The notes beneath the pieces were generated by a model. It searched no databases, was not told the DNA's origin, and was given only the letters and a program-made list of their open reading frames with translations. Shown here one piece after another: positions 1 to 12,000 of a stretch of 64,000 nucleotides of DNA. Source of the DNA: Litomosoides sigmodontis (Eukaryota; Nematoda; Chromadorea; Rhabditida; Onchocercidae); contig OY718804.1 in NCBI GenBank assembly GCA_963070105.1, positions 4,047,317-4,111,316 on the forward strand, in the 5' to 3' direction. Both the position numbers and the translations under genes were made by a program. The first letter of the stretch is position 1. Every line of letters starts with the position of its first letter.

Positions 1-112
1 CGCCGAAACATTTAATCCAGCTAGAAGTTAACATTTTTGCAAATATACTTCACAACTTAACTTTACTTGTCTAAATTCACAAAAGTTAAAATGGATTAAA
101 GTGCCCACAAAC

Positions 113-1662
113 CTTCACAGCGATGAATGCAGCAATGTGTTTCAGCCGTCGTGAAACAGAAAGTATTAAAAGTAATGCATCACGTGCTAACTGTCCCACT
201 TCACCGAAATCATAAAGATATGGGGTAAGCAAACTGAACACCAAAAACTGTTCATCACAATCAGCATCAAAATCAAAAAAGAAATGCAACAAGGTCGCAT
301 CTTCTGCCAATTTCGTACAGATCTGAAATATTTAAGCGTCTGTCAAACGAAGAAAAAGCTATAAATTTTTAAAGCAATATTCTTTCCTTCCTCCATTGTT
401 CTACTTCTCTTCTATACAGTGTTAAATGTTTTGTAAATTAGCAATGCATCATGCATATTCACAAGATAATATAGTTGAAGTTCATATTAGGTCCATATGA
501 TTCCGTGCCAATATATTGATATATACTGCCCATAATGAAAACGCTTTTTCATATAAATAGGACTTATTTGACTTCATCATTACACTACTTCTAAAATAAA
601 AGAATGAAACTAACGAAATTGTTCGTCACAAACATCAAGTGTTAACCTGATTTAAAAGTAAAACGAAATGTCTATCCGTATTGGATGGAGTAAAATTCCT
701 TTTTTCTGCACTCTTTCTACACCAATCCAGTAATTTCAGCAACGGAAGCAATATTGGCTTATGAACCAACAAGCAGTGATTCTGTGTATGACTTTCTCCA
801 ACAACGATTTCATAAAGACGAATCAGATTAACCTGAGGAATTTAAATTACCTTCACTAACATCTCATTAAAACGAGCAAATACAATACTGTAATTTGCAA
901 AAACATTTAATGAACCCTTTTACTGCCACAAAAACAACACAACAGTTTTAGTACTCGAATCCTGAACACCTAAACTTTCGTATAAATCAATAACACATAA
1001 TCTAGTTTGTAGTTTACATACCTGACACGTTGGTGCCAAAAACTGTGGGACTGCAATTGCCCAATCAACTACCCGTTCCATAATTTGGTAAGTAAAGTGA
1101 TGGTCCAATATAGGGCCAATAGCTGATTCCGGTTGAGCATTTGCTTCCATCATTAACAACTGCATTGTGCAACTTAAGTGTTGGAATACAGTTAATACCT
1201 ATAAAAACTATAAAAAAATTAGTATATTTTCGTAAAATTTATAATAAAGAATAATGGAAAACGAATGTTGCAAGTAAGCAACAAGTTATACTTATGTATT
1301 AATGTTGTAAATAACACAATAACGCAAATTCGCAACCAGTACATAAAGTTAGATTAAATTTAAATTTGCTATTGCACTTTGCTGACTTTTTCATAATTAA
1401 CTTCCTCGCCATTCTCCAACAATTTTTCAACTGCTTCCCAATGCGTATCGAAACAGTTCTCCCATGAGCACGGGTCTGATGCGAAGTCGACGTTCCAGCG
1501 GATGTCCGGCTTCGAAATGATCAATGGTGTTGAAGGTGAAGGGATCGGTGAATCGGAAATCTGCTCTACGGATGTCGATCCGGGGGAAGCTGGAGCGAGT
1601 GACGTGACCCGCGATGTGCTAACTTGAGAACTTGAACCCCATTTAGAAAACCATCGTCTCAT
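113..1662 (-). CDS. FHIP/FAM160-family protein, 5' part (FTS-Hook-FHIP dynein adaptor), truncated by window edge
   Basis: Four coding exons are joined in phase: 1662-1378, 1198-1022, 832-647 and 322-113. The donor at 112-111 is intact, so the gene continues beyond base 1. The first 95 codons begin MRRWFSKWG, then a Ser/Pro-rich stretch, then a DPCSWENCFDTHWEAVEKLL block. Exons 2-4 give GPILDHHFTYQIMERVVDWA, a segment with HKPILLPLLKLL and LLLNQ, and LVFSLLTPY with GQLARDALLLIL. These match the conserved N-terminal half of FAM160/FHIP proteins, known to join FTS and Hook into the FHF complex that links endosomal cargo to dynein. The ATG lies 2 nt after a TTGCAG acceptor (1667-1665), consistent with a 5' UTR intron or spliced-leader addition. 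Donors are AAA/GTGCAA, CAG/GTATGT, CAG/GTTAAC and AAG/GTTTGT. The family call is secure; I cannot say which FHIP paralogue it is. Confidence 0.86.
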
Positions 1663-2054
1663 ACCTGCAACAGAATCCAAAGAAACATTTGCAGCTTAGT
1701 GCACAATTTCATGAAAAGAAATGTAAGTGCTGCGAGCATTACTATTTCCAAACCTACCAAAGAAGCAAGTAAGATGCTTAAGTAACAGCTAAGGCAGATG
1801 ACACTACCCAAGCCTACGACGTGTAATTTCAACCTTTTTCATCGAAGAAATGGAGAAAAAAAGTGAAGACGATCGTGAGCAAATGCTTGCCACAGTTGCA
1901 CTAAGCGAACGAATGCATGCATGTTCGCCCCCTACCACCAACAAAGAATGATAGCGACGGAGTATGGCTGCAACAGACGCGAAACGATGCATAGCAACTG
2001 AATATCACTGCTTGCTTGTCACTGTGAGTTGAATAAAGTGAACGTAGGTCCGCG

Positions 2055-2099
2055 GTGTACGTGCTCCGTATGAGACGTGTGTACGTGCTCCGTATGAGA
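2055..2099. repeat. short tandem duplication
   Basis: The 19-mer GTACGTGCTCCGTATGAGA occurs twice, about 24 bp apart, close to the 5' side of the FHIP gene. Function unknown. Confidence 0.85.
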
Positions 2100-4999
2100 G
2101 GTTTTGTCGTCGAGGAATATCCTTTTAAAAGCTGTTAAATATTTCATATTTTCATTTCCCCTTTTTTGTCTCACAAGTGTGCTGTTGCAGTGCGTGGGCG
2201 GTAGCAAGTGATTAGATGAGAAACATTGCAGGATGATAATATGTAGGAGCTTTAGACGTTGACGTTGCGCTAACTGTCAGGTAATAAGCGTTTCTCCGTA
2301 GTTTAACAGGCTAGACTGAAATAATGAACTGGCATGCAAAATGTTTCGATGAAGGAAAAAGTGGCACTCACTGAGAATCCAAATGCCCCACATTGTCTTT
2401 CGTCACTGTCATGCCACGTTAGTCTGTTAAGGACAGAAAAGATTGATGATGAATGATCGGTTCTTGTCGCTGTTACATGTAACACTCGAACAATGCAATT
2501 AAAGTATTCTCTGTAAGGTTAGATTCTTAATTGTAATAAAATTCTACGTAAATAAATCGTTAATTTTGATTATTTATAATTTTGATTTGTCAAAGAATTG
2601 AAAAAAAAGAAGAAGAACTACATCAACAGAATTTTTTCCATCCTTCCTCGGTTTCTCTACAGAATGATAGATGGTCGTTTAAAAGTTAGATGTAAGATGA
2701 ATACTGTCTGGTTTCTTTTTCTTTACCTATCGAATGCTGTGGGAGCAATCAATCGGTACTGGACTGTTGTGCTACCGATTTCATTCTACTGAACGGTTTT
2801 TCGAATGAAGTGTGTAAACAGAGGGGTAGGGGTTAGGAAAAAAAAGCATTGTAAATGATACGTGTTACATTTTAATGCATGATGAGACAGGACAGGCCAC
2901 AATGTTTATCCCTTAAGTCTTTACGGATTTCTGGTATCGCCTGGATACGTGTGCATCCAGGTGATGATGTAATGAAATGGTTGGGAAATTGTGTTGCTGA
3001 TCAAACAGAAAAACTGGAAGTTCTCTGTACTAATAGTAATAAGTTTCTGCTTCTGCACAAATCTTCCTTGATGATGATGACGCACATTCCTGTGCAATTC
3101 AAGTTCTTCAACTGTATAAGAGCGGTAGATTGGAGCAGTAGAAAACCTATGTACTATTTCATCCATATATTAATTAGTTAACGAAAATTCCAAACAAACA
3201 AGCATTCAAGAAATCAACTGAATGACCTCGAATTGGCTGTATCGGTTTCCGTGGAATTCTATGGTTATTTAAAATGCTTTAGATTTTTTGGATTGGGAAA
3301 GGGTAAATAATGAAAGTTATGGAAGGATGGATCACTGAATACACCTGCAAAACAATTAGCAACAAAAAGGTGGGAATGCCAGTGGTAGCTATTCCAATAA
3401 GCTACAAATTCACAAATTGATGTTGAAATTCTGACGTTTTGCGAGTACAGTTGCAGCTAATAATGGGTGGGAAGTGTGCTAGTAACAACAGTGAGGGCAG
3501 GCACACAGCTGCCTGTGCTAAAGACGAAAGATTTATTGCTTTTTCACATGCCTTAAAATTCAATACCTTACGGCTTAAGGTCTATCACTCAGTCATTTTC
3601 ACCGCAGCTGTGTTATACGATCACATTTAATCAATTTGTTTCAAAAATCTTCAATTCCACAACAGTTCCTTCCATGCGGATGCTGGATGCTCATCTAGAG
3701 TTGTACTAACTAGTTCGTGTATGTGTGTAAGCCGATCAATTTATCTGCTTTTTTAAAGCACAAATAAAAATATCATATATTCCGAAATAAGTGGTAAACG
3801 ATCATTTTGTCCTACCCCTTTAAAAGTTTGCTTCTTTTACTTCATTGATGTAGACGTCTACCTAGGTGCATTTCAACTTCATCAATTAATTACACGGGCA
3901 AGTCATACGGATTATCATCTTTCATCTGTTACTCCCTTAACAATTCTTCAATTCCTCGCATTTTCTTGTGAATGTGTGAATTTCAAGAGAAGCTCGTTCG
4001 AATGCTGGATTTCGTTTAAATTGAAAAAAAAAAGTTGAAATGGAATAAAGGAAACTATAATAGTTTGAAATACACAAATGTTCATTTAAATTCTCTATAA
4101 AATTTCAGGAAACCTCAGGTAGAATGGAATAGTTTGTGCTCAATGCAGAAAATTTAAAACCAAAATTTTCGAACAACTACCAAAAATTTCCTAGTATTCT
4201 TTGTTGGTATAAAAACACTTAACTTGTCATCGGGAATTTGTCATCGAAGTCATATGCAAAGGATGTTTCAGTTGCATGAGCTTAATACATTAATAATGTT
4301 GAAGGAATTCAAAACTTCAAGACTCAAAATTACGACATTTAAGATAAATTCTCCGAAAGAACCATCCCATCGCGTAGATTACTCTAAAGTCCACAACCGA
4401 TGGTTTATGAAAGTGAGCCTAAGGATGCAAAGCGAGAACATAAAGACAAATCCTTCAACTTCTACAATGAATCCAACTGCATTTTTCTGAACCAGTTTAT
4501 TCTTGTGGGATCTTCAAAGAGTAGTAGCCTGAAAATTGTGTCTTACTCTTCCGACCTTTGGCTCAATCAATTTTTTCTCATTTCCGTTCCAGTCATTTTC
4601 ATGTGTGTTTAGACTCTTTTGTAAAGAAACCTTGCTCAAAAGACAACCCGTAGCATCCTCCTCGATGCTTAATCATTTGAATGAGATTTTAAAAACTTGA
4701 AGAAAAAAACTGCTATCGTTTTTTCCCTGACACGAAATTTATCAGTGATATTAGTGCAACAATTATCGGTTAAAAATTTAACTCACTCAGTCTTTCAACA
4801 ATCAGAAGCAAACAAACTTTATCACATACATACCTATGTTCATGTGAAATTGAAAAAATAATCATCATAACAACGTCACGCAACACAAACAAATATGCAA
4901 ACCTCACTTTCAGTTAACATTTTGTTCAAATACTGCGAAAAAATGATTAGGCAAACTGTCCAATGTCATATGAACCAGGGGAAGGTGAAACAGCTCGAA

Positions 5000-5060
5000 C
5001 GGACAGACACACACACACTCACACACACACACACACGCACACACACACACACACACACAC
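5000..5060. repeat. (CA)n microsatellite, interrupted
   Basis: CA dinucleotides with CT and CG interruptions lie in intergenic DNA. A short open frame reading Thr-His repeats across it is an artefact of the repeat. Confidence 0.95.
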
Positions 5061-5859
5061 ATGCGCATTCATGCGATCACTGTTGTAAACTGGTTTGAAA
5101 ATGTCGCAGACAAATACAGAATTTAGATTTCCCTGCTTCTTACTGACTAGCACATAAATGGATGGCTAAGCGTTTTGCTAAACTTTGAAACATTTCAAGT
5201 CTGCCATCACTCATATGCCTGGGCCGCTTAGGCTTAACATTTCATTCCAATCTGTTTCGATGGCAGAATCGGATGGCTATTGACATGATGATAATCCTTT
5301 GCAGTAGTTGCTCGTTTTTCTTGAGGGATTTATCTTGCTTTTATGATGCTCGTTGTTGACAACTGTTTTAGTATTAAAGTAAACGTGGACATTCTGGCAC
5401 AACAGCCATTTTAAGACTTTTAAGGACTGAGAGTCAGGAAATTTAAGGAATGGAATTTAAATGAAAAAATCTTCGAATATTTCTCTCATTTCATCGAACA
5501 TCAAACTGCCTCATTGCTCACAATGATTGTCATGCTGATAATGCACTCGTAATTCTTTCAAATGTCCCTTGAAATTTTTCAGCTAAAATCAACGAATTAG
5601 TCGCAACATTCAATTGTTTTTCCAACTTCTTCACTTCAGCATATAATTTCATTATGGAAAGTAAGGTGCTAAAGTGGACTGGCTAGTGCTAAAATGAAAT
5701 ATCAGTGGTGGGAGAAGCAGAAGAGCTGAAATTGCCATTATCGTCACTGACTGAGTGGACATGTGAGGAAGGCAATTTGTATTGCTGTCTGCCTCCCCTC
5801 AGCCGATGCACTCTCTTATCGGTCCCTTCCTGTATGAATAGCTGTTAGGAATTCGATTT

Positions 5860-5880
5860 CGAACCACTTGGAGTTTGATG
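5860..5880 (+). promoter_or_regulatory. snRNA proximal sequence element of canonical U1
   Basis: The block GAACCACTTGGAGTTTGATG lies at about -57 to -37 from the U1 5' end. The divergent U1 has a closely similar block at exactly the same distance, while the DNA between block and start is mostly different. Position and conservation fit the nematode snRNA proximal sequence element bound by SNAPc. A second conserved block, GCAGGAGCTC, lies just upstream of both starts (here 5906-5914). Confidence 0.72.
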
Positions 5881-5916
5881 TGCAGCAGAATGATATTGCT
5901 GAGTGCAGGAGCTCAT

Positions 5917-6080
5917 AAACTTACCTGGCTGGGAGGATCTCGCGATCACGAAGGCGGGACCTCCATGGTGAGGCTTGGCCATTGCACTTCTTGGTCCGGC
6001 TGACCCGTGTGGCTATCCCGAGTTGGGGTCAGCCAACAGCAAAATTTTTGCGTTTGGGGACAGCGTCCGCGCTTCCCTGC
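5917..6080 (+). ncRNA. U1 spliceosomal snRNA, canonical
   Basis: This about 164-nt gene begins AAACTTACCTGG. Nucleotides ACTTACCTG are the standard U1 arm, complementary to CAG/GTAAGT 5' splice sites. In order follow stem-loop I with the U1-70K loop GATCACGAAGG, stem-loop II with the U1A-type loop ATTGCACTTC, stem-loop III, the Sm site AAATTTTTGCG, and the terminal hairpin GGGGACAGCG...CGCTTCCCT. Length and element order match animal U1. It would be transcribed by RNA polymerase II from an snRNA promoter (block at 5860-5880). It converges on a divergent U1 copy 0.64 kb downstream. Confidence 0.95.
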
Positions 6081-6723
6081 TTAATGCGTGCACATTGATC
6101 GGTAGAGTCCGTCTCTGGTGGTCCGTTACACACGCCTAGTATGCAGCACGAGAGTTCACGGCAAACAAATCGCGTTTGGATGGGCGAAAATCAGTCATTA
6201 CACGACTTGAATAAAGTAAGGATGTAGAGGGGTGTGGATGAAATCCAAGAACAAATGCGATTATATGAACAGTCTTCATAATCACAAAATAATCTGTGGA
6301 CATCTGTCCCTCACAGAAAAGTAGCAACCATTACATGTCACCAAATAACTTTCATTTTCTACAAACCTGCAACTTATTTTACTTGTGAAGTGTGTTCCTC
6401 ACTAAACCTATGTAAATATTTATGATGAAACCATGTAAATCACGAAATAGCCAATCGAAGTAAGCATGCTTCACTTTCGCGACCTCAAGCACCAGTCGAT
6501 GGATACTGAAATCCAGAAGCTTTCTCATATTTTAATTGTTTCATTTGGGGCTTTCGCTCAGACTCTGCTTTCTTACAGCAACTTTTGACAGCAATCACCA
6601 ATCACACTAAGCCAGTACTTCAAGATCCTGCCTTCGTCATTATATTTAATGCAAAACGACTTAGCAAGTTCGTGAACAAACCTTACTCCTCTTTCATGCA
6701 TCACACTTTTAGCCAAACAGACC
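6081..6723. other. spacer between two convergent U1 genes
   Basis: About 640 bp without a supported gene. Short open frames on both strands here partly overlap the U1 genes and are not protein-like. It should contain the 3'-end formation signals of both snRNAs; I could not identify a convincing 3' box. Confidence 0.55.
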
Positions 6724-6888
6724 ACAGGGAAGCGCGAACGCTTTCCCCAAACGCAAAAATTAAGCTGCTGGCCAATCCCGACTTGGGATTGCCACACGGG
6801 TCAACCCGATCGAAAAGTGCAGTGACCGGGCCTCGCCATGGAGGTCCCGCCTTCATGATCGCGAGAAGCCTCTCAGCAAGGTTAGTTT
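6724..6888 (-). ncRNA. U1 snRNA variant with altered 5' splice-site recognition arm
   Basis: Read on the minus strand from 6888, this 165-nt gene begins AAACTAACCTTGC where canonical U1 has AAACTTACCTGGC. The recognition arm therefore pairs with AAG/GUUAGU instead of CAG/GUAAGU. The U1-70K loop GATCATGAAGG, the Sm site TAATTTTTGCG and the terminal hairpin GGGGAAAGCG...CGCTTCCCT are intact. Stems II and III differ from the canonical copy on both sides yet still pair, at least as well as in that copy. The U1A-type loop is ACTGCACTTT, one base off the usual ATTGCAC. The upstream promoter element (6925-6945) and GCAGGAGCTC block are kept. These features argue for a functional divergent U1, not a decayed pseudogene. 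Expression is not shown. Confidence 0.88.
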
Positions 6889-6924
6889 AAGAGCTCCTGC
6901 TGGCACCCATTTGAAGATGCCATG

Positions 6925-6945
6925 CATCAAATTTCGAGTGGGTTC
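6925..6945 (-). promoter_or_regulatory. snRNA proximal sequence element of the variant U1
   Basis: On the minus strand GAACCCACTCGAAATTTGATG lies at -57 to -37 from the variant U1 start, the same spacing as in the canonical copy. Conservation against a diverged background suggests the variant is still transcribed. Confidence 0.72.
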
Positions 6946-9089
6946 CTCTGTGCAACACGACAACCCCACCCCTTCTTTCTATCTCTGTTAATCATTGCGA
7001 CACCTCCATTTTTTTCGTAGTCTTTTCACATATGGGTGCAGATTTATTTCTCGACATCCACATTTTGCGTAGTTTATTTCAAGCATTTAGATGAGATAAT
7101 GGGTGCTATCATAAAACTATAACGTACCAAATTTTGCTCATAGACAGAATGGATGAGTAAAGCACAAATTTACACCTTTCTGGAAAATTTCAGAGTACTG
7201 GGACGATTTAAATTGTGAAAATAGAAAAATGAGGTAAGTTATCCGTTTGAAAAGTTTCTAATATGAAACGATGGAGTTCGAGCAAAGCAATGCGGCTCTC
7301 CAATTAATGTAATCCTCTCATATCTGCAACAATAGCTTCAATGTATCTTCTAAAAGATATCGTTTGATGAGCAAGATTTGAAAATTAGCTGAATTTCAAA
7401 TAATTGCCCTCAACTAACCGGGCTACAGTCGAACAAAGAATTAAATGGTGCTTATTTTGTAAACGAAATCGTAAACAGTTTGCAGTTTGACGAACCTGAA
7501 AATTATGCTTTTACATCAGTAGAGGTACTTCTGTCAACATAAGGATGATTATAGGTGTATGATTACACAAATTGAAGGAATGTACTGAAATTTATTTTTC
7601 AGAAAAAGAGAAGGCCACCTCACTGGGGTGCACAAGTCAGTGAGGGCTGCGCAAGACTTCTGTTCTCGTCAAGACAATAAGATATTTCTACAAGCTAAAA
7701 CCTGGTCGGTCACATCTGTCGCTCAATCCTTCTTGTTGAGGACGTATATCTCATCCCCTATCTCATTCTCGTTATCCGTAAACTTTTGCTCCTGAAGATC
7801 AAACATGTGGACAAACTTAATGGATAGTGGATAGGATTGGGAAAAAGTGCGAAATGTCCGTGAGCAACTAACAACTTGTTATAGGTTTGCTTTTGACAAA
7901 TGCGATTTTCAAAGGAAAATTTTCCGCTTTGCTGACATTCGTGGGGTTCATTCTTCATTCATCTTCGTCGTTACTTTTTTCACTGTAACATTTGGATGGG
8001 AAGTTTAAAATATAGCAAAGTTATATAATTTATTCTTCCACAACAATATTAAACAACGGTGAAAAATAAAAAAGACAGCATATGAAAACTAACAAATCAA
8101 TGTATGGATTTGAACGATGATTTATGCGAAATTCGGCCTTGTATGGTGCAGTTCCTGCTCTTCGAATCGATGATGTGTGGAAATATGGAGTGAGGGGAAA
8201 AACGAAATCGTGCTGTGAAACAGCTGAAGTACAAAACAGTAGCGAGATTTATGAAGGATCTTTTTAATTTGTTCTCTCCGGCATTAACTTTTTGCATTTT
8301 TTACCTTTTAAATTTACTCCATATTTAGTTTGTTATCAACATTTACAAGAGGGTATAAGCAGAAGAAAGTGCTCCTTGGACTATCTGATTTATTATGCTT
8401 CGTATATTTGCATTTCAAATATGCAAAAAAAAGAAAACTAACCGCATAAAGAACCAATAACAAAACGATTAACTAACCAGTGTAAAAATCGAGATCGAAA
8501 TTTATTGCCAAAGAGAATAAATAGCAACAAACACCCTCTATTACATTTACAATAATGTATATTATTCGATTTTCAAAAAACAAGCAAGAGACTTTTCCCA
8601 AAGTTCCCTCTTTTTATCAAAATAGATCAGAATTACGGAGATGCTCACAGTTCAAGAAAGTAAGGTGAGATTGACTAATTTTCCTCCTGTTTACAAGCTT
8701 ACTTTCAAAAATAAAGTAAACCATAGGCATATCAACCAAACATAAAGTTTAAAACAGTAAAAGCGACATATAACCTTGTGTAATATTGCCGTTAAAAATT
8801 CCCTTTAGTGGCAGGATATGCAAGCTGAAAGTAAAAGGCTTCGAAAACATGAAACTGTTAAATACCCAAATCATTCGCTGTTGCTAACCACTAACTTTCA
8901 AAGGTTTTCTGTCAAGCACACAAAAGAAATTTCAAACATCATCCTACTAAGTTTTTAGCGATGTTCACGATACCGAAAAATATTCAAACAATTCAACAAT
9001 GGTTAAAAGTAACGTAGGCTTACAATGGCGAATTTAATTTAAATACCTAAATTAAATGCATGAAAAAATCGTAACAGGTTATCCTCAAA
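6946..9089. other. intergenic DNA downstream of vps-50
   Basis: No supported gene. The part next to 9090 should hold the vps-50 3' UTR (minus strand); no unambiguous AATAAA lies within the first 150 bp. Short open frames at 7758-7958 and 8097-8297 are not recognisable proteins. Confidence 0.55.
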
Positions 9090-12000
9090 CTATTCCTCGA
9101 GCGCATTAATAATTCGGGTTCGAGCCTTCTTCGAAATATGGGTTGCTACATTCAAAAGTGTTACGATTTGATTCGTCGTGTATTCCTATAAAAAATAGAT
9201 TGAAACAATCAAGTTGAGGATGAAACTTGCATGGACCCACTTTGATTCAGTCAAGCTCTAAAATTTACATAAGCAATGGTGCAAAATTTAACTGGCTTTT
9301 CAATGTTTCCACCCTTCCAACAAAGCTCACTTCGTCAATTACCTATGTGCAGTAAAATACATACTCTAAAATAGACGGCTTTACTTTCACTGAAATGAGA
9401 AAGACATAGAATTAGCACAATATGAAACATTAACTTTCATGCTTTACTGTAAACTCCGATAAATCAATGAATATTACTTGCCCTGTGTTGCAGAATCCAT
9501 GACTCCATAGAACTTTCAGGCAAATAATAAGCTTTAATGTAATTTTCAACATATGCTTTGTGTGGGATGGGCATAAAATCGACAAGTTGTTCGAGTTTTG
9601 CAATTAACTGTTGGAAATCTAATTGCATTAACGCACGCCCTTCATTTGAGCATTTTTTCCCAAACTCACCATAGCTTCAAAGAGAACTTTGTACGAAAAA
9701 ATTTGCAGTAATAACCAATTATAATTTTGAGGTAGTGGAATTTTATCCATAGTTTTGCACAAATACAGTGATGAGGAAAAAAAAGCAGCAATAAGCGCTA
9801 TGGAAAGTCAAAATTTTGGAGAGTAATATACCCTTTGACAAGTGCATTAAATGTACAATATATAACTGCATCCCAAAAAGTCTTTTGAATAGGCTTTGTG
9901 ATTGGTATTTGTTCTGCCATTTCCGAAAGCAAATCTTTAATTCTTGAAAATTCCTGCAATGCATAGAGAGCAAGTAAGTTATGTGAAATACCTAAATACT
10001 TCACAGTGCTTCACAAATCCAAGTAGAAATAAAAATGCATCACGCAATTTTACTTGTCATAAAGAATCAAAGAGACAAACAAATCCGACTAAAACTTATA
10101 ACTGCGTTCATAAACGATAAAAGATGATATCATTTATAATTAAAGATGACAATGCTATACAAGCATCATATGCAGGATGACTGTTTTAGAGAGCTTAGAG
10201 GATGTAGAAACCTGGAGTCCACAACTAAATAGAGATTTAGACTCTAAATAGAGGTAATGTTAACAGACTATCCTTGATTAGGATATATAAATAAAGTGAA
10301 ATTAATGAAGCAAAACGCACCAGCAAAATATTATCAACGTAGATGCTATGCTGCGATTGAAGTTGATCAATATCCCACTTCGTTCCCATTATGTCATTTA
10401 CAAAGCAGTCATAATCGATTAAACGGCTTATTGCACAACCATATATACACTCTCTCATTTCTGGCATCACCACCAAGATCTGAACTCCTTTGACTTGAAA
10501 AAAAAATTATATGCTGAGTACAAAGAAATCATAACCATGAAATTGTGTTAAGAATGTAATCGTAAGGTGTAATGTATCACCTCCGTGTAGTACTTCTCAA
10601 TGACATCACGATTAACCAGCGATTCAATGACTGGACGGATAAGGTCAAGTTGTTTAGAAATAAAATTTCTGAAAACTTTCAAAAATTAGATTTCACATGG
10701 AATATCAGGTTGTTAATAAAAAGAATAACGCTGTTATAAATAACATACATAGATTCAGCGCCAACAATGCGTTCACGTAAGGCATAATTGGGTCCCGAAT
10801 CAAGCTTACCATCTTGCAACAATGCACACGAGACATTCTGAAAAAATTATACGTAGGATTTCAAATACATCGATTTTGAGATCTTCACAACAATTGTAAA
10901 GAAACAAAAATAAGAAACGAAATGTGAATATGAAGAAACACAATTGCTTGCATTAATAAACACATAGCGCAAACAGATTCACAATTTGATAAAAGATCAC
11001 TCACGATTGCACTTCCTGAAGATGAGCCACTATTAAATAAATCATCCCTCAACCTATCCACAACATTTTTTAAGCTTGAGGAGAAAAAATAATTAGCGAC
11101 ACTGGGTGTGTTTGAAGTGAAAGACGAATATACCTAAAAAAACAATAAACAAAAAAATAAATAAAATAATTTAGCGATTAAAGCTGAGAAAGGGCGAAAT
11201 CCGTAGTAATCAGGATTAATAATAGACGAAATAAGATTTTAATAAAGTATTACCACAAAGAAAAAATAGTTGCAGAGTTCAAAAATACCATTTACAGCTT
11301 GATCGGCAACTGAATGAAGCATATAAGTCATCCGAATGTACTTGCCTAAATTAGCAACAGCAGCAATTGATAAAGAAAAGTTTGAAATGAACAATAAACG
11401 GAAAAAAATGAAAGCAAACCAATAAAGCGTAAGAGATTCAGTGATGTGTTACAAAGAATTGGAGCCAGCTGTGAGAAACTGTCATCCGCGCCATATCTAT
11501 GAATGGAATGTTATCAAAAATTTAAAACAAAAGCGTTTTCTTGATCACAAGTTACAGAAGGATTTCCCACCAAAGAAAAAGTCAGCACATCAACGCACTA
11601 AATAATTGTAGAATGGCATATTAAATATGGAAGAGTATAGGAGATAGGAAGTGCAAAAATGGAAAAACTTACCTGTCGATATCCATATCACCATTTGAAG
11701 ATTTCTTCGCACTTTTAATAACGACTGCTCCTACATTCTAAAGGCATTAGTTTGAAATATAGAAAACATGTAACAACTCTTAAGCAATTATAAACACTGA
11801 CTTCGACGGATGAATCTATATCTGCAGATGCCGCTGTGAAAGGATTTACATCGGTCGGTTGAAGAATCTGAAAGTCCAAGGGATCGACTACATTCAAATC
11901 ATTTTCGGAATGTGCCGAAAAATCTATTGCACCCTGACACTCATTTGATTCTTTTAGAAAACCGAATTCCTAAAATTCAGAAACATGCAAGCTTTGAAAT

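Larger units (their letters stand above)
1663..5859. other. intergenic DNA upstream of the FHIP gene
   Basis: No supported gene was found. It holds a 19-bp tandem duplication (2055-2099), a CA microsatellite (5000-5060) and short unrelated open frames on both strands. The open frames at 2879-3181 (plus) and 2921-3166 (minus) overlap, lack coherent splice partners and resemble nothing I know. Upstream FHIP 5' UTR could lie near 1665-2000 on the minus strand. Confidence 0.6.

Noticed and set aside
920..1021. Continuation of FHIP exon 2 past 1022 (frame ending FLWQ)
   Set aside because: CAG/GTATGT donor at 1022 and the in-phase exon 832-647, which matches the family, show this is intron read-through.
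2879..3181. 100-codon plus frame and overlapping 81-codon minus frame
   Set aside because: Mutually antisense, no splice partners, no family resemblance.
6573..6890. Open frames of 101 (plus) and 74 (minus) codons
   Set aside because: They overlap the variant U1 gene; the plus frame is its antisense.
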